NCBI GenBank assembly: GCA_015680905.1
Contig: CM027380.1
Span: 19,734,001-19,798,000, forward strand
Source of the DNA: Coptis chinensis
Lineage: Eukaryota; Streptophyta; Magnoliopsida; Ranunculales; Ranunculaceae
Direction: 5' to 3'
DNA length: 64,000 bases
The position numbers and the translations under genes are program-made. Shown one piece after another: positions 1 to 12,482 of the stretch. Below the pieces are notes generated by a model. It saw nothing but the letters and a program-made list of their open reading frames with translations. It was not told the origin of the DNA and did no database searches. The stretch's first letter is position 1, and every line of letters begins with the position of its first letter.

Positions 1-798
1 ACATACTGAATCAAAGAATACCCAACCTGAAAAATTGAAGATTCAAACTTTTTTCCCTAGTTGCAATTTCATCTTCTAATCAACCTGTAGAATTAATTAA
101 GTAAGTCAACCTGAAACAATTCAAAGAGAGTCAAAATAAATTAAGCCAAGTAAAGAGAACCAGCTTGAAAAATCAAAGCTTGGCCGGCTGTGTAGGACGG
201 TAGGAGAAACCCAAAATCAAAATAAGAAATGGAGTTATCGAGAGAGAGAGTGTTAGCTGCCAATGAACATGAGGAGGGTTTAGACTCGTTGCGCTGCAGG
301 TGGGTATGGGAGCGGCGGTTGAAAAAAGAAAAAAGAAAGTTTGTTTTTTTTTTTTTGGTAAAAAAGAGTTTGTTTTTGGGTATTTCAATTTTTCAAGTTT
401 TTGGGTTCAGCGCCAACAATTAAAAAAGCCCGCCCACAAAAACTCATTAGCAACACCACCATGGTCGCAAGAAAACTATACCAAGCAGAAAATTTGCATT
501 CGTAAAAACTTGTTATAACGAACGCAGTGTGGCAAATAATAAATTTTACTTTAGTCGTGACAACAACGTTGTAAATGATAAATCCCCTATAAAATAAATG
601 CATTTTTTGCTCTCAAAATTATAATTACAACTATTTGCCAGGCAAGAGGGCGTCGCAACAAATAAATCCATGTACTCCAAACCTGATAGCACCACAAACT
701 TTTAGCACTCCCAAAAGGCGTCGCAATAAGTGACCTGTAGCAACAATTTTCTGGCGTTGCAAAAGTGTGCGATGCAAAAAACCCCTTCTGTTGTAGTG
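1..798. mobile_element. CACTA (En/Spm) element, one terminal part
   Basis: The right end reads CTTCTGTTGTAGTG, which on the other strand is CACTACAACAGAAG, the typical CACTA terminus. Inside it are short repeated motifs of the kind GGCGTCGCAA or GGCGTTGCAA (near 648, 716 and 754), as expected for subterminal transposase-binding repeats. The base after 798 continues directly with copia reverse-transcriptase coding sequence, so the element is inserted in that pol gene. The other end is not in the window, and I recognise no transposase in this part. The first 430 bases show nothing recognisable apart from a T-rich run near 341-357. Confidence 0.6.
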
Positions 799-1716
799 AA
801 AGCAGATATTTGGGATGCGGATCACTCGTGACAGAAAGAGTGGGAAGTTGTGACTTTCTCAAGAAAGCTACATTGAGAAGGTGTTGGAGAGATTCAACAT
901 GGATCAAGCGAAGCCAGTCAGTTGTCCGCTTGGTGGTTAGTTCCGCATGACCAAAGAGATGTGTCTAAAGGGTAAGCATGAGCAAAGTCAGATGGAAAAG
1001 ATTCCTTATGCATCTGCAGTGGGCAACTTGATATATGCAATGGTGTGTACAAGACCGGATATTACTTTCGCCATTGGTGTTGTAAGCCGATTTCTGTCAA
1101 ATCCGGATAAGGAGCATTAGGAAGGTGTTAAGTGGATATTGAGATATCTCAAGGGCACTTCCAAATCGTGTTTGTATTTTGGTGGAAGTAAGCCCTTACT
1201 TGAAGGCTACACTGATGCAGACATGGCAGGTGATGTTGACTCGATGAAGTCCACCTCCGGTTATCTTGTTACTTTTGCAGGGGGAGCAGTTTCTCGGCAA
1301 TCTAAGTTGCAAAAGTGTGTTACCCTCTCCACTACAGAAGCCGAGTATATTGCAACCACTGGGTGTTGCAAAGAGATGCTATGGATGAAGAGGTTCTTCG
1401 ATGAACTAGGGCTAAAGCAGAAACAGTTTGTAGTTCTATGTGCCGGAGTTAGGCCATCCATTTGAGCAAGAACCGAAGTTTCCATTCTAGATCCAAGCAC
1501 ATACATGTAATGCGTTATCATTGGATTAGAGAAGTATTCGAAGACAAGCATTTGTGTATTGAGAAGATCCATACCGACAAGAACGGGTCGGATATGATGA
1601 CCAAAGTCATACCGAAAGGTAAGTTTGATTTTTGTTGTGCTACCGCTGGAATGGTAGCAGACTCCTCCTGTTGATTTGGAAATTGCATAGAAGTATCCCC
1701 CCTCACTGTTCGAGAG
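799..1716 (+). pseudogene. Ty1/copia pol, end of reverse transcriptase and RNase H
   Basis: Reading across frames gives a copia-type polyprotein C-terminus. It starts with the reverse-transcriptase tail (KQIFGMRITRDRKSGK, then SYIEKVLERFNM and VCTRPDITFAIGVVSRF). The connection (GVKWILRYLKGTSKSCL) leads into RNase H with the acidic motifs YTDADMAG and TEAEYI and the late motif HSRSKHI. Three in-frame stops occur before 1139 and a frameshift near 1460, so it is dead. The N-terminal part is missing because of the CACTA insertion at 798. It ends at the polypurine tract GAGAGGGGGAGA (1712-1723) just before the LTR. Confidence 0.85.
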
Positions 1717-1724
1717 GGGGAGAT

Positions 1725-2218
1725 TGTTGGAGTTATCCTTCACATGAGGAGAAAAAAAGAGTTTAGTTTGCTTGAAGAAGCTTGAGCGTGCACGTGCTCA
1801 GATTAGTTTTGCTCAAGGCGCGCCCGCGCCCATGCCGTGGACAACTTCTAGTACTTTAAGGGCGCGCACGCTCGAAATTGGCCTTGCCGAGAGCGCGCCC
1901 GCACCCATGCCTATTTTCATCAGAATTTCTATTTTTGCGAAACCGCGAGTTTGCAATATAAGGTTTGGGTTTTTGGCAAAACCTAACACACAAGCAACAC
2001 GAACCAAGGCAACACAAGAGAGAGAAAACCCAATCTTGAAAGCAATCAAGATTGAGAGATAACATTTACAGAGAAACAAGTTTGTAAAGATAGAGGAGTG
2101 ATCTAGTAAGGTGAGGGACTGAAAGAAGTGATTGTAATCTTCCTTCCCATTTTATAAAAGGATTAGCTCTTGTAGAAGTATGCACCATTGGCCGAACCAC
2201 GGTATATCTTTGTGTTGT
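1725..2218 (+). repeat. copia 3' LTR, first piece
   Basis: Starts TGTTGG directly after the purine-rich tract at 1712-1723 that follows the copia pol gene. It contains a TATA-like stretch (TTTATAAAAGG near 2151) and ends at 2218, where a gypsy solo LTR interrupts it. The partner 5' LTR is not in the window. Confidence 0.65.
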
Positions 2219-3906
2219 TATAACACCCCGTATTTTTATTCTTTTATTTTCCTAATAAAGATAATAATAATAAAGATAATAATAATGAAATAGATAAAAC
2301 AGATATAGGATATCCAGCAGTTACGGATAAAAACCCGTAGGTAAATAGATAAGTGTTGTCCTTGTTTTCGGGAGTTTTCTCACGAGAGTTTTCGGGGGAA
2401 AAACATAGCGAGAGTTTTAGAAAAAAAAATGAGTTACTGAAAGAAGAAAATGTTTTGAACGGGAAAGATCTTTTGAACGGGAAAGATCGTCGTTTCGCGC
2501 AATAGTCGACTTCGGTCTTTCGGGTTTTCTCGTTGTTCGGTTTAGAAAAGGTGAGTAGTCTAATTTTTATTTGTTTTAAATTTCAATCGATTACCAACTA
2601 ATTTTATTAATTTGTTAATAGTTTAAGTTAGTTTTTCCAAGAGATGAAAATCTACTCAGTCATGGATGATATATTGTCGTTTTTATCTTTTTGTTTCATT
2701 GGAATGGTTAGATATTCCCTACAGTAGTACTGTAGTAGTATGAAATTTATTTATTTAATTGTGTGAATTGGTTATATTCCTAACTTCCTTTGTCTTGAAG
2801 TATCTCGTACCTGTACATGTGAGAGAAATGTGGAGTTGTGATAATGATTAAGGTTAAGACCTTTTGATAATATATTTGCTCTTTAGTAAACCGTTGGGTA
2901 GTGGCTGACTTGGAAGTGCATTACGTATAACATGATTCATATCTAACTTAGAACTGTTGGAATTTAGTAAAGGTTATGGATCACCAATTTTCAAACTATT
3001 ATTTCGATGGTTGATTGTTAAGAATGGAATACGGTGGGTTAATGGTTTGGATGCTACTGAAACTTGAATGGCTTGAATAGGTTGTTAATGGCTGATTGAT
3101 TTAGATTTAGTTTTGATGAAGGATTATCGATTAAATGAATTGAGATTTTGCTTTTATTAATGTTATAGGGTTTTTAGCAAGGGTTAGAACCGCTGGGATG
3201 AGGGTGGAAGAAGATCGGAATTGGTGGCGAGCTGGTGGTGGTGGTAACTGGTGGAGAAGATGAACAGTGAATTTCGGTTGGGCCTTGGGCCGAAATCTGT
3301 TTGGTTTGGGCCGGTTTCAGTTTTGGGCTTTAGGCCAAGTTTTAGTTTTGAATTGGGCCGGTTTTAAGTTATGAGAAAATATAAAGTGATTGGTTGTATA
3401 ATTAAAGTATGATAATGTTTATATGTGGTTAGTCTACTCATACCACCAAATTTCATTTTACTGACCCATATTTGCTTTGTTTTGGCAACGTGGGTGTGTT
3501 CTTGGGAACATAGGTGGAAGGCAGTGGAACCGCAGCGTGTGATTTGGATTCTTGCCTGGAGCAGTCCGGAAAATTATTTTTATTAGGTCTGATCTTTTGG
3601 AAGTATGTAATAACGTAGTTTTCTTTTCATATGACATGAAAATACGATATTGAATACCTATTATTCTTAGAGTGGTTTGATGTTTTATTGGGACGGAAGA
3701 TAGATTTTTTTATAAAGTAATAAAGAGAATTTTGGAGATTTTTTTTGTTGTTAAGATTCTTTATGATGTGGGTTTTAGGTTTTGACATGTGTTGTATCCA
3801 CCCCGTCATAGCCTCGGTTTTTAGACAATTGAACCGAGTGATGTTTGAGATGTTTATATCTCAAATATTCATTTTTTTTAATTGTTTAGAAATTTGGGTT
3901 GTGACA
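2219..3906 (+). mobile_element. gypsy (chromovirus-like) solo LTR
   Basis: A 1688 bp solo LTR. It begins TATAACACCCCG, apparently a mutated TGTAACACCCC, and ends TTGGGTTGTGACA. The five bases GTTGT occur at 2214-2218 and again at 3907-3911, which is the target duplication. No internal retroviral genes lie between the duplicated targets. It shares a GGTGAGTAGT motif (near 2550) and GGGCC-rich stretches (3280-3360) with the solo LTR at 36192-39290, so both probably belong to one family. The assignment to a Tekay/Del-like lineage is an inference from the terminal motif. Confidence 0.8.
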
Positions 3907-3960
3907 GTTGTGGTATGCATTTTACTTCTTTACATTATTATCTGTTGTTAATAGTTGTTT
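3907..3960 (+). repeat. copia 3' LTR, second piece
   Basis: Begins with the duplicated target GTTGT. It then continues the copia LTR that broke off at 2218 (GGTATGCATTTTACTT..., ATTATTATCTG). The exact right end is not resolved. Confidence 0.5.
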
Positions 3961-4093
3961 AGAGAGTTCGACATGTTAGCTAGGTTGTAGTTGATATTTA
4001 GAATTTGTCTGGAGTTGAAGTGAGTTCAAATACAAATTATCTGTATAGTGGGGATCAATTGATATCGGTTTTAAACCCCAACAAGTTTATGCA

Positions 4094-4681
4094 TCAGCCA
4101 GAACTTTTCATCTTGCTGCAGTTAAGAGAATACTCAGGTATCTTAAAGGTACAATCACTCATGGGATTCATTTACAAAAAGGTTCACAAACAATTACAGC
4201 ATATTCAGATGCTGACTGGGCTGGTTGTCCATTTAGCAGAAGATCAACAAGTGGATTTTGTCTGTTTTTCGGTTCTAGTCATATTGCTTGGAGTTCAACG
4301 AAACAAAATACAGTTTCAAGAAGTTCTACTGAAGCAGAATATAGATCCTTAGCATCTACAGCTGCTGAAATTGCCTGGCTATGTATTCTTCTCAAAGATC
4401 TACAAATTTTCCTACATCAGCCACCAATACTTTGGTGTGATAACTTAAGTGCCATTGCACTTTCAATGAATCCAGTGTTTCATGGAAGATCAAAGCACAG
4501 AGAAGTAGATTTTCCTTTTATCAGATATCAAGTCACAAACAAAGTACTAAAACTTCAGTATATCTGTACTCAGGATCAAATTGCTGACGTATTTACTATA
4601 GGATTGAGTTCTTCCAGATTTGAACTGCTTCAGAAACAGCTTTCAGTTAAGAAATCTTCAGATTCAGGAGGTGTCTCCTAA
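4094..4681 (+). pseudogene. second Ty1/copia pol 3' end, RNase H
   Basis: One reading frame is open for about 195 codons up to the stop at 4679-4681. It spells the connection motif AVKRILRYLKGT, then a copia RNase H with the acidic motifs AYSDADWAG, SSTEAEYR and LWCDNLSA, and the tail FHGRSKHREVDF and QDQIADVFT. Upstream of about 4094 the frame is broken and the rest of pol is absent. It is therefore a 5'-truncated element whose last domain has stayed open. The polypurine tract TTGAGGGGG (4709-4717) and an LTR follow directly. Confidence 0.85.
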
Positions 4682-4717
4682 ACAAGCTCATTGTTACATC
4701 ACAATGGCTTGAGGGGG

Positions 4718-4965
4718 TGTATTAGAGTAATAGACTGTATTGAGGAAAGCTTGGAGAGCAAGGAACCAGAATCACTTCAGTCAATGTCAGCTCGATCAGC
4801 AAGGAAGTATAAAAACAGATGTGTAATGAATAGGTGTAATGATCAGTCCTTTATAACAAACTTGTAACTAACTGATTAGGTGTGTAATGATGAGTATAAA
4901 AACAGATGATTGTAATGATATCATTAAGTCATTATAATAAGGTTTTATTTCTTTTATCACCAACA
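4718..4965 (+). repeat. copia 3' LTR (about 248 bp)
   Basis: Starts TGTATTAGAG right after the purine tract and probably ends at ...CACCAACA. It belongs to the copia fragment just upstream. The right border is a guess from the usual CA end. No second LTR is seen. Confidence 0.55.
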
Positions 4966-6300
4966 TGTATAACAAGTTACAAAAGGCGATAAGCAGCCTG
5001 TCAGAGAAAGAGCAACTCTTATTGAGCGACAAGTTGATTAGTTGAATTCCAAGAAGGCCATACGACAAGTCCGGCATCCCCTACTTTTGTTTCAATGGAC
5101 TTTTTGTGTGTCCCATAGAGGGAGGCCTCTTCTTTGGGGTGGTTCGTTGTTTATACACTTCGCAGGAAGAAGAGAAAAAGTACGAACAACACACCACTAA
5201 TAAATTCTCTGCTAAACCCCCAAACCATCATCAAATAGGTTTCTCATAGTCCAAAATAGGAAGTTTTTTTTCTGCTAGACCAGAGACAACGGAGGAGATG
5301 ATTCCAGAGAGTCCAGTCCAACACCCAATTACTGTCTGCGAAAAACTACTGACTACCACATTCTGGAATATCCATCACCAGAACTTAATGCATTCCTGCG
5401 CTGCATGGTTCTTAAACCAGTGCTACAAGCAAAAGCCACCTTAAGATTGTCATTGATGATTTCTAAATACTGCTCCGGTTCCTAAAAGTTGTTAGAATAG
5501 AGCCACCATAGTTGACTTGCAGGACGGCCAGGTTACTGATGCTTCAACATTCATTTTACAATTTAGGTTTGACATTTTCTGTTCTTACAACTTTATTCCT
5601 TAACCCGGTTTCAAAAATGTGGTGGATCAGTAATAAAAGTTTCCTTAAATAGAAGAAATGTTCAAGCAAATTTGAGAATACAATGCCTGAGAGAATGGAA
5701 AATGAAGAGAAGACAAAAATTTCACATCTCCTGGTGTTTATTCACTGTATATCTTTCATTCTCTTGGATTTGCTATACTTCATTTCGTAAACGTAGGTAT
5801 TTCAACGGCTTAAACCTGAATTTCGCACAACCAACCAAACATGTAATGGGTTCTGTATACGCCAACCATACATAAAATAAAAAGTTGATTCAAAAGTTAA
5901 CAATGTCAATCAATGAATGTAACTAGACAGGATACTTTCCTACTTCCCAAGCGAACGCAAACACTATCTACTCTGATCATCTGTCGACTGTCCAGATAAA
6001 TGTGAATTTCCAAAAAAGAAAAACATGAATACTATTATATGCTAATAAATAAGTAGAGATGGATAGACATAAAATAATCAGTTTTCCATTGAATGAATCA
6101 GCAAACCGCACATCCAGTAATACAAATAGTTCAAGTGAATAAATATGCAGAAAGTGTAGACCAACATTACAGCAACAATAAAGAAGACAATTCGCACTAG
6201 ATTAGGGGGAAAAAAATAACAAACCAATAAATATAAGATATTACACAGGGAAACAAGCAGTCCAGCAGAGAAGGAGCAAAAAGTTGAACTCCAGAAGACT
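4966..6300. other. no recognised gene
   Basis: I see no coding region I can name. About 100 bases near 4970-5070 resemble 6235-6310, the stretch just past the stop of the F-box gene (AAGCAG..C..AGAGAA.GAGCAA and GTTGAA(T/C)TCCA(A)GAAG). A diverged duplicate of that gene's 3' flank may lie here. Confidence 0.35.
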
Positions 6301-6303
6301 GTG

Positions 6304-7640
6304 CTACAGGGCCGGCTCAATCCAAATAGGAGGGGGAAGGATCATATCCGACTCCACTGGGTGAAACGGTTCGATGCTCCCATCGTTTATGTTAAAGACT
6401 CCCATCTCATGTGGCCAACATCCATCCGATTCTTTCAAATACACTCTCTCGAAATAACCTTCATGGTAATCATCAGTGAAGTAGATACAATCCGGCTTGC
6501 ACCCGGGAAAATCTGAAGCCAAGAGAGACATGGATGTATTATCACCAAGAAACAGAACACGTCCGTCTAGGCTCTTGACCTCAACCCATTCATCCCGAGT
6601 TGAATCCAGTAGCTTAAAAACTTGGAATCCACGGGTGAAATAGGCTAGATCATCCTCAGTCACCTGCACATCCCTTAAAACTTGCAGCAAATCTCCAGAC
6701 GATTCAACAATGTACCTGGACTCTTCAACAAGAGCACTTGGGGAAACTACTGACAGTCTGGGGTGGGGATGATTCGCGTCAAAAGCAAAAATAACACCAA
6801 CATTATCAACAACATAGAATTGATCTCTATAGTATACAAGATCCCTGAAAGCTCTGTATTTGATATCCAAGGAAGTCCATGCGGTGTCACCGGGCCTCCA
6901 GAAAGCCAATACCTTGCGGTCGCCATGGATAGCAGCGACTACATAGTTGGGATTCAGTGACGGATTAGCAGACAAGACTGCCTTGATCATGTAGTGATTA
7001 TGTAGTGGATCGTTTCCAGTGCGTTGAAAAGTGGACAAAGGGGGGAGATGGATCTCATTATTAACTGACAGGAAGGGATTCAATAGAGAAACATCAAGAT
7101 TGTCGTGTACTGTTACCAGCCAGCCGTAACTGGAACCATGGCATATCCTGTCCTGGGGAACACGTAAGTGGAAACCGCAAAGCTTATTCGAAGAGATACT
7201 GTAGCAACCGGTGTCTGATCATCACGGTCAAATTCCGTGGGGAGCATGACATAAGGAAGCTGACGGGTAGACGGTCCCTAAACTTGAGATTTTGGATATA
7301 AACGGAATGCCAGGATGTACAGACGGCACTAAAGACAATAAGGTCCCTAACATTGCCAACCAACTTCTCGGCAACTAGAGATGTAAGGTGGTCAGGAAGG
7401 TCCAGCCAGTTCACATTTATATCCTTTGGATGAACGAGGAAGACGGGATTATTAATTGAATCACCTCCAACACGAGGTAATTTGACATGGTCAGGAACTG
7501 GGAGACCTGTCAAGTTATCATTATGATCAACTAGATGTTGGGCTGTTATACTTATATGGTGTTTATCCTTCTGATAAGTTTGTTGAAACTCGTACAGAGC
7601 TAAAGTAATCGAAACTATTAGACACGCACATTTTTGTCCT
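6304..7640 (-). pseudogene. F-box/DUF295 (KIB-like) protein, frameshifted
   Basis: Minus-strand coding sequence of a plant F-box protein with a C-terminal DUF295 beta-propeller region. The family supplies substrate-recruiting subunits of SCF ubiquitin ligases. The N-terminal part has the F-box (NWLDLPDHLTSLVAEKL, then DLIVFSAVCTSWHSV). The rest has typical DUF295 blocks: INKLCGFHLR-like, GSSYGWLVTV, LLNPFLS, FRDLVYYRDQFYVVD and CIYFTDDYHEG, with the stop at 6304. Two frameshifts are visible, near 7270 and near 7186, each moving the conserved reading into another frame. No ATG precedes the F-box before the upstream stop near 7640, so the start is missing or in another exon. Most likely a recent pseudogene, because the long frames are still well conserved. 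Confidence 0.8.
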
Positions 7641-9080
7641 CAGAAAACCTAAGGGCTGAACCACTACAGAGGCAGGGTTTTGAAACTGAAAATTCTATAA
7701 AGGAATTGCCTTTATCTCCTTGATCTGAATTACAGGCCATTATAATTCTAAGAAAAACTCGGAAATTCAGTAAAAGGACTGGAAGGAAAATGGTCACAAT
7801 AAATAATAAATTAAGGAAGAATAGAACAGGGCTTTACTAGTACCTCAAACAATTGGGAAGATCAAACTCAAACCAAATAACACGACTTGCCTCCCAATTT
7901 TCCCTTGGAATAGTCTTTCTCCTTCTGTAATTCTCTTCAACACTTAAATATATACAGATCAAAAATAAAAAATAGGCATTTCGTTTTCTACTCTGAATGC
8001 AATCCTATGACACGGTTTCTTCTAATTAAAGTTTCGGATTCGGAAACCGACATGGAAACACAAATAAATGAAATGGGCTGGGCTGGGCTTTACCTTGTTT
8101 GGTTTCACTCGGGTTACACTTTAACCCGTGAGGGGTGATAATTTGGCCCTCAGGCCCTCAACCTGGCCCGAAAAAATGCGCGTCAAAACCCTCAAAAGTT
8201 GGCCCGCTCACTAATGATTAGCAATCTTATCACATTTGACAGCCCGATTAAACAGTCCATACATAGTCTAAAGTGCCCCTTGTAGGAGTTTCTGCCAAAT
8301 ATATAACTGCATAGTACAAAGGTGTGTAAAGCTCATGAAATAAAATTAAATCTTTACGATAATCTTAATTAACATGATCTAAAATACCTTTGTAATCAAT
8401 ACTTCCGATCCATAAGTGCATACCGACACTCGTGATTAACGTGAACAATTACAGGGCAGATTCAGCACTATTCCCAAATTTTAATTGAAAAAAAATCCAT
8501 GATAACATACTAATCAATAAACAAAAATAGATAACCCAAACCGATATTTGCCGGTTTCTTCCGGCTTCATTTCTAATTGCATGTCATGTGGCTTTGACAC
8601 TGAATTCATTTACACCAGATTATATGCCTTTCACTTACCTACATTGTCGTACCTTTGGTAGTCTAGCAAAAAATAACACCATCAAAACCCTTGATCCCTA
8701 TTTACTGAGTAATATTTACTTTGGAAAACTCATATGCCGTTGAGGAGCTCCGACTGTAAACGAAGATATTGAGTTGCAAATGCAATCGGGTGAAACACTT
8801 TTATAAAATGCTCATAGTATTGAGAACAAAACAAATATATAAATAACGATTAACAAATATATGAATAATCAAAGCTAAAAACTAACCTGCCGACATTGAA
8901 ACCCAACGAATGTAGAGCTCAAGATATAAAAGAAAATGACATACAATGAATGGTTCCCACAATCACTTTGGTCAACTAATAAAGATAACAAACAACAAAA
9001 GTCTTCATCGATTACTTGAGCTTTGGAATCAAGGCAATAGTTTAAACAAATTCAGTGCTTCTAAACCCATGAGTATAATA
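7641..9080. other. no recognised gene
   Basis: Upstream of the F-box pseudogene. AT-rich, no coding motif recognised. A promoter for the gene to the left could lie here, but nothing specific supports it. Confidence 0.3.
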
Positions 9081-9083
9081 TTT

Positions 9084-9180
9084 TTAAAATGACTTTACAT
9101 AAACAGCTGCACCAGTTGCATGGGGACCTGCCATAGATGTCCCAGAGAGCATATTACCTATTATCTCCAAAGATACCTGT
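9084..9180 (-). pseudogene. subtilisin-like protease (cucumisin type), catalytic-serine fragment
   Basis: On the minus strand 9155-9084 reads NMLSGTSMAGPHATGAAVYV then KSF and a stop. This is the catalytic-serine block of plant subtilases (SGTSMA.PH, the serine before MA). Family members usually have C where this has G (MACPH). Just upstream a one-base shift joins GDNR to it. I found no Asp or His catalytic block nearby, so only this scrap of a roughly 750-residue enzyme is supported. Confidence 0.7.
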
Positions 9181-11285
9181 AGCTGAAAGTGTTTGTGGTC
9201 ATACTGAAATAAGGGTATGCAAATACCAGGATGCCGAACCAAATAAGTCTGTCATCGATCTAGTTCAATTCGTTTGTGCTAAATATCCGAAACAATATAT
9301 ACCATTTGAAAGCTGTGTTGAACAAAATGTCATAGTCCACCTAGGTAGTCATAACTCCATTAGTGTTGCAAAACACGAAAACAAAAATAGTAAATGGGCA
9401 CATGCGTTGCACGTGCTAGACAAAATCTCTGCAAACAATACTGTCCGAAGTACTTCAGACTTTCAGTCACAAATTATTGAAAAATACTAAAATCGGGGAG
9501 GAAGATTGCTAGTAATTCTATGGTTTTGGTTGAAATTTATTTATTTATTTTCCTTTAAATTGTACAATCATAACAAACAAATTCAGATAAATGTGGTCAG
9601 AGTTTGTGATGTAATGACAATTTATAATTAAACTTGGAAGGAATTTCAAAGAAAACAGAAATAATGAAATTAAGAAATTTGACTTCGAAAGGTAACATAA
9701 TATTTTTGAACCAAATCAAAACTTGTTACAAAGTGGAATTTATAGGCTGAAGAATATAAAAATGTTATTAAATATCAACTTAGTAGGAAAACAGATAGAC
9801 ATTAATGAGTGTTTATGCCGCATCGAAAGATAGAGCTTTACCGACAGCAACCTCTTCACCAACAAATACATCCTCAAATTGCATTTGTGACTTAGTTTCT
9901 GTCATAGATATGTTTTATATCCTTGGGCGTTAAAGCATCACATCAGTCTAGTGTTCCCTACAAAAAAAAATAAAAAAAAATAAAAAATAAAAAAAAAAAA
10001 TAAATCAACCCCAACATTAACGTGATGTTTACAATTAGATGACCTGTGAGTAGAGGCCGAATTTCTGATGCAATGACTTAAATTGAAAAAAAAAAAATTA
10101 CATGTTCTCCCAAATGATGGATATAAACCTCCACACTATGATGTGGCTCACCCAACAATTTGGGATGCTTCTAAGCAATATCCTCCCACTCGAAGATGTC
10201 AAACGGGCAATGTAAGAAGTAGCAAGTGTATTGTGCTTCAATTCAAATGCAACACCTTCCACCAAACATTTTTGGTGTGTTCACTGCAAAGAGAAAATGT
10301 GAATAAGGTCATACTGTAAAACAAGAAAATCTCATACCGCTCTTAGTATGATTTTTTTAAGCCACATTTCTAATCTTCATGTTGCGTATGCACATCTGGT
10401 TTAAATTGTATCTTTATCACCTTTTTAACGGGGAAAAACAACTCAGTCACTTGTTTCCATCTTAAATTTAAACCTGAAAATGCATAGCTATTTCGACAAT
10501 CATATCCTATGAACTTATTTACTCTACAACACTTTTTGTATAGTTTAACTACTTAATTTAATAAATCCTTACATCGGAACTTGAATATATGTCCAACTGT
10601 TGAATTCCGAGACAACAACAACAATGGTTCGACCAACTTTTCGCCGTGACCTGTGCTTCGTTAAAAAAAAAAAAAAAAACAGTTAGAACTGAACTTGTTA
10701 AAGAGACGAAAATTATTATACTAAGTTACTAACAATCACACCACCTCTAAGAAAATTGATACTTAACATGGTAAATTTCTTTCAATCTTTCATCACTACA
10801 AACAAATGTCAAGTGGCACGACCTGCACATAGATAGGACTAAAAAACATTAAAAATTCTCAATAGACAGATAGGAAATATAATATTGTGCCCAACCTCAT
10901 CTTGTTCATAAGTGAAAGTAACAGGCTGTCCAAAGTATACTGTCACACTTTCAATTCAAGAATTATCGAAAAATACTAAAAATCAGGGGAGGAAAATTGC
11001 TAGTATTTCTATGATTTTGGCTGAAATTAACACAGCTAAAATTGTGTACACCACATCATATCAATTTGTGATGTGTAGACCACCACTCGTTCCAATTGAT
11101 TGGCATACAAACGCTATCATTGGATTTATAGATAAAATCAAATAAAATAATCGATAAACAATTAAAATCAATATCAACATATTAAAATTTTGAAAGTCCT
11201 GTTCAATTCAAGTCTTCTTGTGCAATTTACTTGCGCAACTTTTTCTAAGTATGGGGGTACAAATATGGAACTCCTTACCATCACC
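9181..11285. other. no recognised gene; low-complexity and a small duplication
   Basis: Open frames here match nothing I know. There is an A-rich run at 9961-10005. About 90 bases at 9440-9530 are repeated in diverged form at 10930-11030 (both contain AAAAATACTAAAA, GGGGAGGAA, TTGCTAGTA). A reading MTETKSQMQFEDVFVGEEV on the minus strand near 9915-9860 might be an exon scrap, but I cannot assign it. Confidence 0.3.
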
Positions 11286-11633
11286 ATTTTTGATAAGTTG
11301 ACACCTTATTCATGTTGTTGCCCTTGGCTTTCCCAAGTAATCAAACTCAACATATGATAGTAGTTGAGTGGGCCTAAGTGCATAGAATGCCAAGTACACT
11401 ATTTGAGTTAAGTTCATAGACTTCACAAAAATGGAGAAGACTGGTTTTCTACCAACATCATCCACCTACTCATGTCTTTTAGAAATGCATGCTTCTTCCA
11501 GCAATGTTGGTTCTGCTATGAACCTATGAAGCTGTATATAATTTGAAGGCAAATGCAGGATTATGACCAAGTCTAAACACATATACTTCCCTCTTAACAG
11601 TCTTAGCTAATAAGAAATTTGTTGATGCAGCTG
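11286..11633 (+). repeat. direct repeat, copy 1
   Basis: About 340 bp nearly identical to 13021-13373. Both start TTTTGATAAGTTGACACC and run through to AATAAGAAATTTGTTGATGC. The copy here lacks a small fold-back insertion present in the other. No coding function recognised. Confidence 0.8.
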
Positions 11634-12482
11634 ACTATAATGCAAATCCAGTTAAATGAGTGTTGAAAATATGTACCTAGCTATTTAGGCTCTTAGAAGT
11701 TCCACACTACTTGAACTATACATACCATTCTTTTGAAGCCACCATACATTTAATTTCTACACATACCATTCTTTTGAAGCCACTATCTGCATCTGTTTTA
11801 TTCTAAAGTAGTATTTCTAACTGATAGTAGTAACAGTAGGTAATTCTCATTTTCCTACTTTCTCTATAGATCCATACTGGACATATATAGTATAGGTCTT
11901 TTACTAAAGTGGCATGATAGCAGTCGCAAATGTTTCAAGAGTGCCTTGGCTCAAAATAAAAAGAGATCTATTAACATTTCAAGGTTTGTACAGATAGAGT
12001 TTTTGTTTTGCTAAACAGTAATTATTGATATAGCAAAATAGTAAGTGTTGCAATGAGTGGGACATGGAAAATGCTCAAGGAAGCAGGGGATGCATTATAT
12101 CAGGTCATTCCCTGTTGCATTCTAAAGAAATAAAGTCTGACACATTCAACTCAATATGAAAGAGTACTATGCTAGTTCAGGAGAACCTATAGAATGTGCA
12201 GTACGTCTTGGTTTTCGAGTCTTGTTAGGAATGTAGGCCTGCTGCTCCACCTTTGTCTTTCTCTGTTGTTCAACATCGCACCCTTCCTATGGATATAGAG
12301 GCACAGAGCAGGCATACTCCTCACCTGCAAAGGTAAATGCAAATCAAGAAAGATACGGAATCTAAGCGGGTAAAGCAAGCGAGAGACTCAATAGATGGAA
12401 CATTATCGGGAATAACCGGTCGCGGTTATGGTCATATGGAGGAGCTGTTAGAAACTCGAAGGTGAATTACTCGTAAGCCTAC

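Noticed and set aside
9137..9490. 117-codon plus-strand frame
   Set aside because: It starts antisense to the subtilase serine block and I recognise no domain in it; kept as unassigned.
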